From NCBI RefSeq assembly GCF_003384725.1, contig NZ_QNVV01000001.1:1-64000 (forward strand): a stretch of 64,000 nt of DNA, read 5' to 3'. Position 1 is the stretch's first letter. The number at the start of each line of letters is the position of its first letter. The DNA comes from Chryseobacterium pennipullorum. GTDB taxonomy: Bacteria; Bacteroidota; Bacteroidia; Flavobacteriales; Weeksellaceae. Below are positions 26,381 through 36,555 of this stretch, piece by piece. The position numbers and the translations under genes were made by a program. A model generated the notes under the pieces. The model saw only the letters and a list, made by a program, of their open reading frames with translations. It did no database searches and was not told the origin of the DNA.

Positions 26381-28570
26381 TTGAAAGACCTGCTTCTTAT
26401 TACTCCGCCTTTTACCCAGCTCAATACTCCTTATCCGGCAACCGCATATATCAAAGGTTTTCTAAAAACTAAGAATATTTCAAGCTATCAACTGGATTTG
26501 GGGATTGATGTTATTCTGGATTTATTTTCGAAGGAGGGCTTAATAAAGGTATTCAGCAAAACGATTGACCTTCAGAACACCTCTGAAAATTCACAGAGAA
26601 TCTTTGCGCTGAGAGAAGAATATTTAAAAACCATAGATCAGGTTATCCCTTTTTTACAGGGAAAAATACCTACTCTTGCCAGACAGATCTGCAGCATGAA
26701 CTTTCTTCCTGAAGCATCGCGTTTCAACCAGTTGGATGATATGGAATTTGCCTTCGGAAACATGGGCTTGCAGGATAAGGCCAAACATTTGGCCACCTTA
26801 TATTTAGAAGATCTTTCAGATTATATTGTTGAGAGCATAGATTCTGACTTTGGATTCAGCAGATATGCTGAACGGCTTGGAAAAAGTGCCAACTCTTTTG
26901 ATGAGCTATACACGAAACTATCCGGTGGACAAACCTTTATCGACGAATTTACTTTAGATATTCTTCGTGAAAAAATTGAAACCGTGCAGCCCAGACTGGT
27001 TTGCTTTTCAATACCTTTTCCAGGTAATTTATATTCCGGATTTAAATGCGCCCAATGGATAAAAAAGAATTATCCACAGATTAAAATCGCGATGGGCGGC
27101 GGCTTTCCAAATACGGAACTGAGAGAAATTAAAGACCAGAGAGTATTTGAATTTTTTGATTTTATTACCCTAGATGACGGTGAACTTCCGGTTGAACTTC
27201 TGTGTCAAAGTTTAGATGCTCCTGAAAAAGAAGCACTATTTAAAAGAACATTTTTGCTTGAAAACGGAGCAGTTGTTTACAAGAATAATTCAACACGACC
27301 AGACTACAAACAGGCAGAAATTGGTACTCCGGATTATACAGATTTGAAACTGGATCAGTATATTTCCGTTATTGAGATTGCCAATCCCATGCATAGCCTG
27401 TGGAGTGACGGAAGATGGAACAAGCTCACCATGGCGCATGGATGCTATTGGGGAAAATGTACTTTTTGTGACATCTCCTTAGACTATATCAAAATATATG
27501 AACCTATTTCTGCCAGAATACTGGTAGACCGTATTGAGGAGCTGATCAGAACAACCGGCGAAACAGGTTTTCATTTTGTAGATGAAGCTGCACCACCCGC
27601 TTTGATGAGAGAAGTTGCTTTGGAAATTCTCAGGAGAAATCTTGTGGTTACCTGGTGGACCAATATTCGTTTCGAAAAAAGCTTTACCAGTGATCTTTGC
27701 TATCTTCTGAAACTTTCGGGATGTGTTGCTGTTTCCGGAGGGCTTGAGGTGGCCAGTGACCGGTTGCTTCAATTAATAGAAAAAGGAGTTTCTGTAGAGC
27801 AGGTGGCAAACGTTACAAGAAATTTTACGGAGGCAGGAATTATGGTACATGCTTATCTGATGTATGGCTACCCTACCCAAACCGTTCAGGAAACTGTGGA
27901 TTCACTGGAAATGGTTCGTCAGATGTTTGAAATGGGAATTCTTCAAAGTGGATTCTGGCACCAGTTTGCAATGACCGCGCATTCTCCCGTAGGGATAAGT
28001 CCCGAAGATTTTGGAGTCATTCCGGTAAAACAGGAAATACAATTTGCCAACAACGATGTAGACTTTAAAGATAAAACCGGAATTAATCATAACAAATTCA
28101 GTTTTGGATTAAAAAAGTCACTCTTTAATTATATGCATGGAGTGAACTTCGAACTCCCGCTACAGGAATGGTTTGATTTTAAAATTCCAAGGACATCCGT
28201 TCATCCGGACTATATTCATGACTGCCTGTTGGGAGATGATCAGTTTAATCTGAAAGGAAATTCAAAAGTTGTCTTTTTAACTAATAATGTAATCGCTGAG
28301 AATCGCGTAAAAAATAAAAAATCGCATTCTGGTACGTATACGCTTCTTACGTTTCACTTAAAAACCAATATTGTAAAGGTTGAACTGGAAAAAGATAAAG
28401 CAACCTGGCTGATGGACGTACTGGAAGAAACTTCGATTCAAAATCAGAAAAAGACTACCATTCAACAACTTAAGACTAATTTTGAGCAGCATTTCGAAGA
28501 TTTTGAACTTTTCTGGTTCTCAAAACCGATGCAGCAATTGAAAGAAAATGGAGTCATTTTAAGTTTATAA
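26381..28570 (+). CDS. B12-binding-domain radical SAM protein
   Basis: 729 residues. The frame opens after a stop at 26360 and the only sensible start is a TTG at 26381 (LLLITPPFTQLNTPYPA), so this is a non-ATG start. Residues about 1-280 form a B12-binding-like region (IAMGGGFPNTEL, FDFITLDDGELP). The radical SAM motif is HGCYWGKCTFC with Cys 355, 360 and 363, a CX4CX2C spacing rather than the common CX3CX2C. Downstream are the usual TIM-barrel motifs (HFVDEAAPP, GLEVASDRLL, HAYLMYGYPTQT). Members do methylations, ring changes and other radical chemistry; the substrate is unknown. It lies after a repeat-rich unknown protein. Confidence 0.82.
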   Translation: MKDLLLITPPFTQLNTPYPATAYIKGFLKTKNISSYQLDLGIDVILDLFSKEGLIKVFSKTIDLQNTSENSQRIFALREEYLKTIDQVIPFLQGKIPTLARQICSMNFLPEASRFNQLDDMEFAFGNMGLQDKAKHLATLYLEDLSDYIVESIDSDFGFSRYAERLGKSANSFDELYTKLSGGQTFIDEFTLDILREKIETVQPRLVCFSIPFPGNLYSGFKCAQWIKKNYPQIKIAMGGGFPNTELREIKDQRVFEFFDFITLDDGELPVELLCQSLDAPEKEALFKRTFLLENGAVVYKNNSTRPDYKQAEIGTPDYTDLKLDQYISVIEIANPMHSLWSDGRWNKLTMAHGCYWGKCTFCDISLDYIKIYEPISARILVDRIEELIRTTGETGFHFVDEAAPPALMREVALEILRRNLVVTWWTNIRFEKSFTSDLCYLLKLSGCVAVSGGLEVASDRLLQLIEKGVSVEQVANVTRNFTEAGIMVHAYLMYGYPTQTVQETVDSLEMVRQMFEMGILQSGFWHQFAMTAHSPVGISPEDFGVIPVKQEIQFANNDVDFKDKTGINHNKFSFGLKKSLFNYMHGVNFELPLQEWFDFKIPRTSVHPDYIHDCLLGDDQFNLKGNSKVVFLTNNVIAENRVKNKKSHSGTYTLLTFHLKTNIVKVELEKDKATWLMDVLEETSIQNQKKTTIQQLKTNFEQHFEDFELFWFSKPMQQLKENGVILSL

Positions 28571-28700
28571 TTTTTTCCTTTTTTTCTGCGGGAATTTTTC
28601 TGCTGGTATAATTTCTCTTAAAATCAGAAAGTTTTATAGCTTATTTTAAGGCTGTGCTAAAGCCTATTTCTATCAATGCCCCTATTACAAAGGACGTTTT

Positions 28701-29519
28701 TTAATTCGAGGTCTCTTTTGAAACTGGACCTACAGATACTTTATCCTGTACTTTAATAAAGTTTGGATCCATTATGGCCATACGCTCTGCAATAGCTTTA
28801 TAGGTTGGGAATTTCAGAATAGAGGCTCTGCCAGACATTTCCCTGTAAATGGTAAAAGACTTTCCACCCGCTGTTTTTAATTGTTTCGTCGTGGTAACAT
28901 ACCTACCGATCAGTTTACTTTTGGCATCATAGATCTCAATATCTATAGGCGTTTTATCTGTAATTGTATCCTCTGACCCAAAACTTACAGGTAAATTGGT
29001 AAAATAGCCTACAGGAACACCATTGCTCAGAATTTCGCCCACTTTATTCACTTCGATATTCAGCTTATCAATCTTTTTTCTGATCGTATAAGCCTCTTTC
29101 GTTTTGCTATCGAGCTTTCTTTTGGGAGCGTTAGAGAAAAGTTCATCAAGAGTTTTCACATTGATGCCTTTATTATCAATGATCTTAAGATCTTTCACAC
29201 AGGTAAAGACGGCAGACTTTTCTTCCCCCGAAAAAGCGGATGGAGAAATATAATCCAGCTCCAGGGTCTTATCCCTGTTGTATACCCTGTTGAGTGTGAT
29301 ATAACTGTCCCGCACAGAATCAACAATACTTTTATCAATAAATTTTATGGTATAGATAGGTGTTTCCTTCAGATCCATAAAAGTATATTCACTGGATCTA
29401 TTGGACAGCTTTGCTACCGGAGTTCCGTCCAAATTGATAATTCCTCTTTTGGTTTTGATATTCTGGGCATTGAGGAAAATTCCCAGAACTGTAAAGAATA
29501 TGATTATACTTTTCTTCAT
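28701..29519 (-). CDS. Secreted protein of unknown function
   Basis: 272 residues with a clear signal peptide (MKKSIIIFFTVLGIFLNAQ). It begins with IKTKRGIINLDGTPVAKLSN and contains a charged linker (SKTKEAYTIRKKIDKLNIEV) and a later GYFTNLPVSFGSEDT segment. The internal repeat of a 'gene expression/option value' pattern suggests two related beta-rich halves. No domain recognised. Located downstream of atpC, separated by a hairpin terminator. Confidence 0.7.
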   Translation of the reverse strand: MKKSIIIFFTVLGIFLNAQNIKTKRGIINLDGTPVAKLSNRSSEYTFMDLKETPIYTIKFIDKSIVDSVRDSYITLNRVYNRDKTLELDYISPSAFSGEEKSAVFTCVKDLKIIDNKGINVKTLDELFSNAPKRKLDSKTKEAYTIRKKIDKLNIEVNKVGEILSNGVPVGYFTNLPVSFGSEDTITDKTPIDIEIYDAKSKLIGRYVTTTKQLKTAGGKSFTIYREMSGRASILKFPTYKAIAERMAIMDPNFIKVQDKVSVGPVSKETSN

Positions 29520-29546
29520 AGAATCAGACTTTTACACGAAATAAAA

Positions 29547-29571
29547 AAAGTGTAACACAAAGTTACACTTT
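29547..29571 (-). terminator. Terminator of the atpDC operon
   Basis: Perfect 10-bp stem aaagtgtaac (29547-29556) with gttacacttt (29562-29571). On the minus strand it is followed by a T run. Confidence 0.88.
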
Positions 29572-29600
29572 CTTGAAAATATATTTAGCTTTTCATTTAA

Positions 29601-29882
29601 TTATTCACAAAGGATAATTCCTTTATTATGATTAAATTCTACAACACCGCTTTTGATAGCATAAGCAAAAACGGAGTCTTTTCCAGCTTCTTTAGTGAAG
29701 TTTTTAGCAAAAGCTTCATCAATAGAATTAGCAAAAAGCTTTACCTCACCACCGATCAAAGAAGAAACAATTCCTGCGTGGTTTTTCATGATGTGGAATT
29801 CACCATTTTTTCCAGGCAATAATACTGAGTCTACTTCTCCTTCAAAAACTACGTATTCTGGTGTTAAAATTTTTATATTCAT
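29601..29882 (-). CDS. atpC: F1 ATP synthase epsilon subunit
   Basis: 93 residues: only the N-terminal beta-sandwich domain (LTPEYVVFEGEVDSVLLPG, GEFHIMKNHAGIVS) is present, and the C-terminal helical arm of the E. coli subunit is missing. This short form is usual in Bacteroidota. Epsilon belongs to the rotor stalk of the membrane ATP synthase and modulates hydrolysis. It follows atpD on the minus strand after an 81-bp gap that holds a strong inverted repeat. Confidence 0.93.
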   Translation of the reverse strand: MNIKILTPEYVVFEGEVDSVLLPGKNGEFHIMKNHAGIVSSLIGGEVKLFANSIDEAFAKNFTKEAGKDSVFAYAIKSGVVEFNHNKGIILCE

Positions 29883-29896
29883 ATAAACAAATTTGA

Positions 29897-29954
29897 AATT
29901 TGATATTTGAAATTTGAAATTACTCGTCGAACCTCAAATTTCAAATCTCAAATT
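29897..29954. repeat. 21-bp inverted repeat between atpD and atpC
   Basis: Arms 29897-29917 and 29934-29954 match at 20 of 21 positions around a 16-base loop. The sequence is built from repeated aaatttga words. In the atpD-atpC transcript it would form a long AU-rich stem-loop just ahead of atpC. Confidence 0.85.
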
Positions 29955-29963
29955 GTTAATAAT

Positions 29964-31522
<1,559 letters not shown>

Positions 31523-31575
31523 TTGGTAAAAAAAAGATTTTTATCATGCTTTTGAGATTCTGCAAATAGTCGCAA

Positions 31576-31630
31576 CAATGTATCAATACTAATGCTACCT
31601 GCATCACTACATTGTTATATTGATACATTG
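31576..31630. repeat. 13-bp inverted repeat in the atpD-ribF divergent region
   Basis: Perfect arms caatgtatcaata (31576-31588) and tattgatacattg (31618-31630) with a 29-base loop. The right arm overlaps the -33 region of the ribF promoter, so it could be an operator or a dispersed intergenic repeat. Confidence 0.75.
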
Positions 31631-31658
31631 GTACATTGCCACATTATATCTATATTTG
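31628..31658 (+). promoter_or_regulatory. Promoter of ribF
   Basis: TTG (31628-31630), 20-bp spacing, then TATATTTG (31651-31658). The gene start (TTG 31679) lies 20 bp further on. Confidence 0.7.
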
Positions 31659-31678
31659 CAATCAAAAAATTTTTCGTT

Positions 31679-32605
31679 TTGAAAGTTTTCAAAAATTTTA
31701 AAGATTACTCCTCACAAAGGCCTCTTGCATTGTCTTTAGGCATGTTTGACGGAGTACATCTGGGCCATAAAAGTATCATTGATGAACTGATTACCGTGGG
31801 TACAGAAAATAATCTGGAAACAGCCATTCTTACGTTCTGGCCTCATCCAAGGTTTGTTTTTAACCCTAATGAAGATCTAAAGCTGCTGAATACGATTGAA
31901 GAAAAAAAAGAATTGATTGATAAATATCGTATCGATCATTTGTTCCTGAAAGAATTTGATGAAGAATTCAGAAATTTAACAGGAGAAGAATTCGTACGGC
32001 AGATCCTCGTTGAAAAGCTTAATGTAAAATATCTTATTATAGGCTACGATCATTCATTTGGAAAAAATAAAAGCGGAAATTTTGAACTCCTTCAAAAGCT
32101 TTCTAAAGAGCTTGGGTTTGAAGTTGAACAGATGGAAGCCATCAATATTCATGAAAATAATATCAGCTCCACGAAAATACGTAATGCTCTTTTAACGGGA
32201 AATATTAAAGAAGCGAATGAAATGCTGGGCTATACCTATTCTGTTTCCGGAACGGTAGTTCATGGAAAAAAGATTGGAAGAACAATTGGTTATCCTACTG
32301 CGAATATCGATACAGAATCTATTAAACTTCTTCCAAAAAAGGGAGCTTATATTGTTGAAGTTGATGTAAAAGGCCGACAGTACAAAGGAATGCTGAGTAT
32401 TGGCACCAATCCCACAGTGAATGGAGAAAAACTAACGGTTGAAGTGTATATCCTGGATTTTGATGAGGATATTTACGATGAAAAAATCACAGTGAAATTC
32501 AGAGACTTCCTGCATGATGAAATTAAATTTGAAGGTCTTGAAAAACTGATTGAAAGACTTGATATAGATAAAAAAATTACAGCGGATTATGATTTCCAGA
32601 AGTAA
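31679..32605 (+). CDS. ribF: Bifunctional riboflavin kinase/FAD synthetase
   Basis: 308 residues from a TTG start at 31679, preferred because the family N-terminus (KVFKNFKDYSS) begins there and the promoter lies just upstream; the longer frame back to 31592 covers the promoter. The FAD synthetase domain has GMFDGVHLGHKSII (HxGH nucleotidyl-transferase motif) and YDHSFGKNKSGN; the kinase domain follows with GRTIGYPTANI and GMLSIGTNPTV. It converts riboflavin to FMN and FAD. Overlaps the next gene by 17 bp. Confidence 0.93.
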   Translation: MKVFKNFKDYSSQRPLALSLGMFDGVHLGHKSIIDELITVGTENNLETAILTFWPHPRFVFNPNEDLKLLNTIEEKKELIDKYRIDHLFLKEFDEEFRNLTGEEFVRQILVEKLNVKYLIIGYDHSFGKNKSGNFELLQKLSKELGFEVEQMEAINIHENNISSTKIRNALLTGNIKEANEMLGYTYSVSGTVVHGKKIGRTIGYPTANIDTESIKLLPKKGAYIVEVDVKGRQYKGMLSIGTNPTVNGEKLTVEVYILDFDEDIYDEKITVKFRDFLHDEIKFEGLEKLIERLDIDKKITADYDFQK

Positions 32606-33638
32606 TAATTTTGACTTTTTAAGGCTAATCTTTGCAAGTCTGGTGGTGATTACTCACTCCTATCCTCTATCTGGAGCTGCTGAAGCAGATTTTCTGTCTC
32701 AGCTTACGCAGGGTCAGATGATGTTTTCATCCATCGGAGTCCACGGATTTTTTATTATTTCCGGATATCTGATTTTTAAAAGTTTGCTGCGCTGTAAAGG
32801 TCTTGCTGATTTTTATTGGAAAAGAGTTTTAAGGCTTTTTCCTGCCCTGTTAATTGTACTTATTCTTACTGTTCTTTTGGCACCCTTTGTCTATGAAAGT
32901 TCTCTTCCTTATTTGAAAAACAACTCTATATATACTTATATACCAAAAAATTTAACTTTATTTTTCCGCCAAAGAGGTATTGATGGAGTTTTTGAAAACA
33001 ATCCCTATAAAAGCAGTATTAATGGAAGCTTATGGACTATATGCTACGAATTTAGTATGTATGTAATGGTTTCCCTTCTATTTTTTGTACGCACAAAACC
33101 ATTTATTAACATTATTGTTGTGCTACTATTTATCTCAAGTTATATTTTGAGTGTTTTCTATCCCGATTTCCTTTATGGAGTGTTTATTAAAATGGAATTG
33201 GTGAGTAGTAGCTTTTATAATCTGATGTGCTTTTTCACAGGAGGAATGTTATTAACTTATTGGAAAATAAAAAGCAAAAAGACAGAAAATATTATAATTA
33301 TATTTTCCCTCATAATTCTTATTGCCAGTATATATTTACAGGTATTTAAATATACATGCTATTTCACACTTCCAATATTGGTGATTCTTATTGGAAATAG
33401 ATCAACCCAGTATATCAATAAGGTGGGTACTGTTATCGGAGACACTTCATATGGAATTTATATTTATTCATTTCCAATCCAGCAGACTTTGGTCTATTTC
33501 TTCAAATTTGATACGGTCCCGCTAATGATATTTTCGTTGATATTATCTCTACTGCTAGGATATCTGTCCTGGCATCTCGTTGAGAAAAGAGCTTTAAAAT
33601 ATAAAGATTTAGTTTCAAAAAAAGCTATCCCGTTGTAG
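32589..33638 (+). CDS. Acyltransferase 3 family membrane protein
   Basis: 349 residues with about ten membrane helices. The N-terminus FDFLRLIFASLVVITHSYPL has the conserved Arg and His of the family; SIGVHGFFIISGYLIFKS and the FYWKRVLRLFPALL segment follow. These OafA/NodX-like enzymes O-acetylate sugars on surface polysaccharides. It overlaps ribF by 17 bp, so translation is probably coupled, although the two functions are unrelated. Its stop codon lies in the loop of the terminator hairpin. Confidence 0.87.
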   Translation: MISRSNNFDFLRLIFASLVVITHSYPLSGAAEADFLSQLTQGQMMFSSIGVHGFFIISGYLIFKSLLRCKGLADFYWKRVLRLFPALLIVLILTVLLAPFVYESSLPYLKNNSIYTYIPKNLTLFFRQRGIDGVFENNPYKSSINGSLWTICYEFSMYVMVSLLFFVRTKPFINIIVVLLFISSYILSVFYPDFLYGVFIKMELVSSSFYNLMCFFTGGMLLTYWKIKSKKTENIIIIFSLIILIASIYLQVFKYTCYFTLPILVILIGNRSTQYINKVGTVIGDTSYGIYIYSFPIQQTLVYFFKFDTVPLMIFSLILSLLLGYLSWHLVEKRALKYKDLVSKKAIPL

Positions 33639-33650
33639 GATAGCTTTTTT
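33618..33650. terminator. Hairpin at the end of the acyltransferase gene, probably bidirectional
   Basis: Arms 33618-33630 and 33638-33650 pair perfectly over 13 bp with loop cgttgta. The TAG stop (33636-33638) starts in the loop. It also lies 2 bp beyond the stop of the convergent lipoprotein gene. Confidence 0.88.
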
Positions 33651-33651
33651 A

Positions 33652-34128
33652 TTATTTCAATACTTTCAGATAAACTTTCTGGGTTTCACCATCCAGTTTC
33701 ACATTCGGAAATTGTTTGTCGTGATCAATGAATATATCTCCTTTTTCATTGGCTTTTCCGTTTCCATCAGAATCCCATTCTACACCAACATAGTATTTAG
33801 CAGGTCCTTTAGAACTTGGTGTGATTTTGCTAGCAGCATCATTTGGCACTGGCAGATCAATAGTAAAAGGAACTGAAGTTTGTTCAAATTCTTTTTCAGT
33901 AATTAATGTTGCAGGAACATCAGCCAAAGTAGGGTCAGATCCGTACAGGCTTACTTTTAATTTAGGGTTTTTAATCGTAAAGTTCTCCGTACCGGAAAAT
34001 TCTATTTTTACCATTTTTGAGTCTGCAGCCACAGGAGTAGTCTCAGCATTGGTCTTTTTATCAGCTGCATTACAGCTTAATAATGTTAGGGTACCAGCCA
34101 TAGCCAGTATTGCAAAGTGCTTTTTCAT
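33652..34128 (-). CDS. Small lipoprotein of unknown function
   Basis: 158 residues with a lipoprotein signal peptide, Cys at position 19 (LTLLSCN). A Thr/Ala-rich linker follows, then a beta-rich body (IEFSGTENFTIKNPKLKVSLYG, KYYVGVEWDSDGNGKANEKGD). The DSDGNG segment resembles a calcium-binding loop. It could be loosely related to YbaY-type lipoproteins, not certain. Outer-membrane or periplasmic by lipidation. Confidence 0.7.
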   Translation of the reverse strand: MKKHFAILAMAGTLTLLSCNAADKKTNAETTPVAADSKMVKIEFSGTENFTIKNPKLKVSLYGSDPTLADVPATLITEKEFEQTSVPFTIDLPVPNDAASKITPSSKGPAKYYVGVEWDSDGNGKANEKGDIFIDHDKQFPNVKLDGETQKVYLKVLK

Positions 34129-34224
34129 TTGTATCCTTTTTAGTTAATAATTGTTTTGTTCCACAGACAAAAGCAAAATTCATGCCTTATAGAATTAAAT
34201 AGGTCTTTTCTATTCTTGTAGATT

Positions 34225-34578
34225 TCATGAATTGTTGATTGATTCCTGTATTTTGCGTGTCAAAGATTTAAAAACCAGCTCATAAGACTGATCGATAAGC
34301 TTCAGGACTAAATCTTTTTTCAGGCCGTCGATCAGAACAGAATTCCAGTGGGTTTTATTCATATGATAGGCACCCGTAATCTGGGGATATTGTTCCCGTA
34401 ACTCGGCACTCCATTCCGGATCTGTTTTTACATTGATGGATAAGGGTTGTTTTTCAAGCCCCATCAGAAGAAACATTTTGGCATCTACCTTCATCACAAG
34501 TGTTTCATTGTCAAAAGGAAAGCTTTCTGTAACTGCTTTTTTGGCAAGGCAATAATCTAAAATTTCGTTGGCATCCAT
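34225..34578 (-). CDS. MmcQ/YjbR family DNA-binding protein
   Basis: 117 residues, the full family length. Conserved blocks include FPFDNETLVMKVDAKMFLLM near the start, SINVKTDPEWSAELR and AYHMNKTHWNSVLIDG in the middle. YjbR has a CyaY-like fold and was proposed to bind DNA; the physiological role is unclear. Confidence 0.88.
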   Translation of the reverse strand: MDANEILDYCLAKKAVTESFPFDNETLVMKVDAKMFLLMGLEKQPLSINVKTDPEWSAELREQYPQITGAYHMNKTHWNSVLIDGLKKDLVLKLIDQSYELVFKSLTRKIQESINNS

Positions 34579-34674
34579 GGGTTAATTTGAAAATGATGTT
34601 TAATAAATTTTTAATCTTTAATTCAAATTTAGTAAATTTAAGAAAGAAATATTCTTACGTCAAACCAAATTGTT

Positions 34675-35331
34675 ATGAAAGCTTTAGTAATCGGTGCCAC
34701 AGGCGCCACAGGAAAAGATCTCGTCAATCAATTGCTCAATGATAAGGCTTTTGAGGAAGTCGATATTTTTGTAAGAAAACCTGTTGATCTCAAAAATGAA
34801 AGGCTTAAGGTTCACGTTGTCGATTTCGAGAACCCTGAGGAATGGAAAAAAATGGTGAGAGGTGATGTCGCTTTTTCCTGTTTAGGAACCACCCTGAAGG
34901 CTGCCGGAAGTAAAGAGGCTCAGAAAAAAGTAGATTTTGATTATCAATATGAATTTGCTAAAGCTGCCAGGGAAAATAATGTGGAGGACTACATTTTGGT
35001 TTCTGCTTATGGCGCCAATCCAAAATCCCGTATTTTTTATTCTAAAATGAAAGGTGAGCTGGAAGAAGCTGTAAAGCAATTACACTTCAATAAAATCACT
35101 ATTTTTAAACCTGGAATGCTGGAGCGTAAGAACTCTGAAAGAACAGGTGAAGTGTTGGGCAGCCGGATCATAAAGTTTGCCAATAAACTTGGATTGCTGG
35201 AAAGTCAGAAGCCATTGCCTACCGATATTCTGGCAAAAGCAATGATCAATTCTTCAAAAATCAAAAGCAATGGGTATTCCAGCATCAAGCTTGGAAATAT
35301 TTTTTGTTTTGCCGAAAAGATGAACGATTAG
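34675..35331 (+). CDS. NAD(P)H-binding atypical SDR (HTATIP2/NmrA-like)
   Basis: 218 residues. The Rossmann motif GATGATGKDLV lies at residues 7-17; DVAFSCLGTT follows, then YILVSAYGANPKSRIFYSK, where a Ser-Ala-x-Gly and a YSK stretch match the atypical SDR a5 (HTATIP2-like) group. Substrate unknown. Cytoplasmic. Confidence 0.82.
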   Translation: MKALVIGATGATGKDLVNQLLNDKAFEEVDIFVRKPVDLKNERLKVHVVDFENPEEWKKMVRGDVAFSCLGTTLKAAGSKEAQKKVDFDYQYEFAKAARENNVEDYILVSAYGANPKSRIFYSKMKGELEEAVKQLHFNKITIFKPGMLERKNSERTGEVLGSRIIKFANKLGLLESQKPLPTDILAKAMINSSKIKSNGYSSIKLGNIFCFAEKMND

Positions 35332-35360
35332 ACAAGTGAATGGGAGTGTATGGTAAGAAT

Positions 35361-35876
35361 TTATTTGATGGTTTTGCTCCCCATACTTTTTCCTAATTTT
35401 TCATACTCCACATCATTAGGTTCCCACAGCTCTATTTTATTTCCTTCGATATCCATGATGTGTACAAACTTTCCATAATCGTACGCCTCAATCTTATCCA
35501 AAATAGTAACATTTTCTTTTTTCAGCTGTTCGACAAGCTTATCAAGATCCTGTACCCGATAATTAATCATAAAATCTTTCTCAGAAGGTTGGAAATATTT
35601 TGTTTTTTCGCTGAACGGACTCCATTGGCTAAAACCTTTCTTGGAATTGTCCGCCCCCTGATGCCATTCAAAAACGCTTCCATATTCATTGATTTCAAAT
35701 CCCAGATGCTCTTTGTACCATTCTCTGATTTTTTTGGGATCCTTAGATTTGAAAAAGATTCCACCGATACCTGTAACTCTTTTCAGATCATCAGACTCTT
35801 TTTCTGTAACAGCTTTAAAAGCAAATCCTGATATAAAAGAAGCCAGGATACACAGGGCAAAAAATATTTTTTTCAT
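35361..35876 (-). CDS. VOC (glyoxalase-like) domain protein with signal peptide
   Basis: 171 residues. A signal-like N-terminus (MKKIFFALCILASFISGFAFKA) is followed by one glyoxalase/bleomycin-resistance domain (IGGIFFKSKDPKKIREWYKEHLGFE; HIMDIEGNKIELWEP near the end). An exported VOC protein is unusual. Metal-binding Glu and His are present. Function unknown. Confidence 0.78.
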   Translation of the reverse strand: MKKIFFALCILASFISGFAFKAVTEKESDDLKRVTGIGGIFFKSKDPKKIREWYKEHLGFEINEYGSVFEWHQGADNSKKGFSQWSPFSEKTKYFQPSEKDFMINYRVQDLDKLVEQLKKENVTILDKIEAYDYGKFVHIMDIEGNKIELWEPNDVEYEKLGKSMGSKTIK

Positions 35877-35901
35877 GAGTTACTATTTATTTTATAACAA
35901 A

Positions 35902-35925
35902 AAAGTGGATTATAAAACCCACTTT
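35902..35925 (-). terminator. Terminator of the glutathione peroxidase gene
   Basis: Stem aaagtgg (35902-35908) with ccacttt (35919-35925). On the minus strand a T run follows. It lies 19 bp beyond the stop codon. Confidence 0.7.
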
Positions 35926-35943
35926 AAACATACATTTTTTTAT

Positions 35944-36519
35944 TTACTTTAAATGCTTCGTAATCGACTCACTTGTTGGTTTCGTAGTACTTACATACGA
36001 ATCAATAAGCTTTCCGTTTTCATCGATCAGGAATTTGGTAAAATTCCATAAGATGGTTGAGTTTTTTACGCCGTTCAACTCTTTTTCTGTTAAATATTTA
36101 AAGATTGGTGCGGTATCATCACCTTTTACCGAAACTTTGGCTGCCATTGGAAACGTCACCCCATAGTTTTTCTGGCAAAATGTTCCAATTTCAGCATTGG
36201 TTCCCGGTTCCTGTCCTCCAAAGTTGTTAGCAGGAAAACCTACGATCACCAGTTTGTCCTTATACTCTTCGTAGACTTTCTCCAGGTCTGCATACTGAGG
36301 GGTAAATCCACATTCTGAAGCGGTATTGACAATCAGAATTTTCTTTCCTTTAAAATCTGCAAAGTTGATTTCTTTGCCATCAAGGCCTTCTACTTTAAAG
36401 TCGTATATCGTTTTTCCCATAAGTTCTTTGGTTTTAGCTTTAGAAATTTCACTTTTTTGATTGGTACAGCTTTGCAGAAAAGCTATAAAAGAAAACAGCA
36501 GTACAAAAATATTTTTCAT
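35944..36519 (-). CDS. Glutathione peroxidase-family lipoprotein
   Basis: 191 residues. A lipoprotein signal peptide (LQSC) precedes a GPx domain: NTASECGFTPQY with the peroxidatic Cys, FPANNFGGQEPG with Gln, and the ILWNFTKFLID block with Trp and Asn of the active-site tetrad. It reduces peroxides, in bacteria usually with thioredoxin as donor. The lipid anchor puts it in the periplasm. Confidence 0.87.
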   Translation of the reverse strand: MKNIFVLLFSFIAFLQSCTNQKSEISKAKTKELMGKTIYDFKVEGLDGKEINFADFKGKKILIVNTASECGFTPQYADLEKVYEEYKDKLVIVGFPANNFGGQEPGTNAEIGTFCQKNYGVTFPMAAKVSVKGDDTAPIFKYLTEKELNGVKNSTILWNFTKFLIDENGKLIDSYVSTTKPTSESITKHLK

Positions 36520-36555
36520 TAGTTATAATGTTATACGGGTCAGCCCGCAGTTGAA

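Noticed and set aside
31592-31678. Longer N-terminus for ribF
   Set aside because: It covers the palindrome and promoter; the family start is at 31679.
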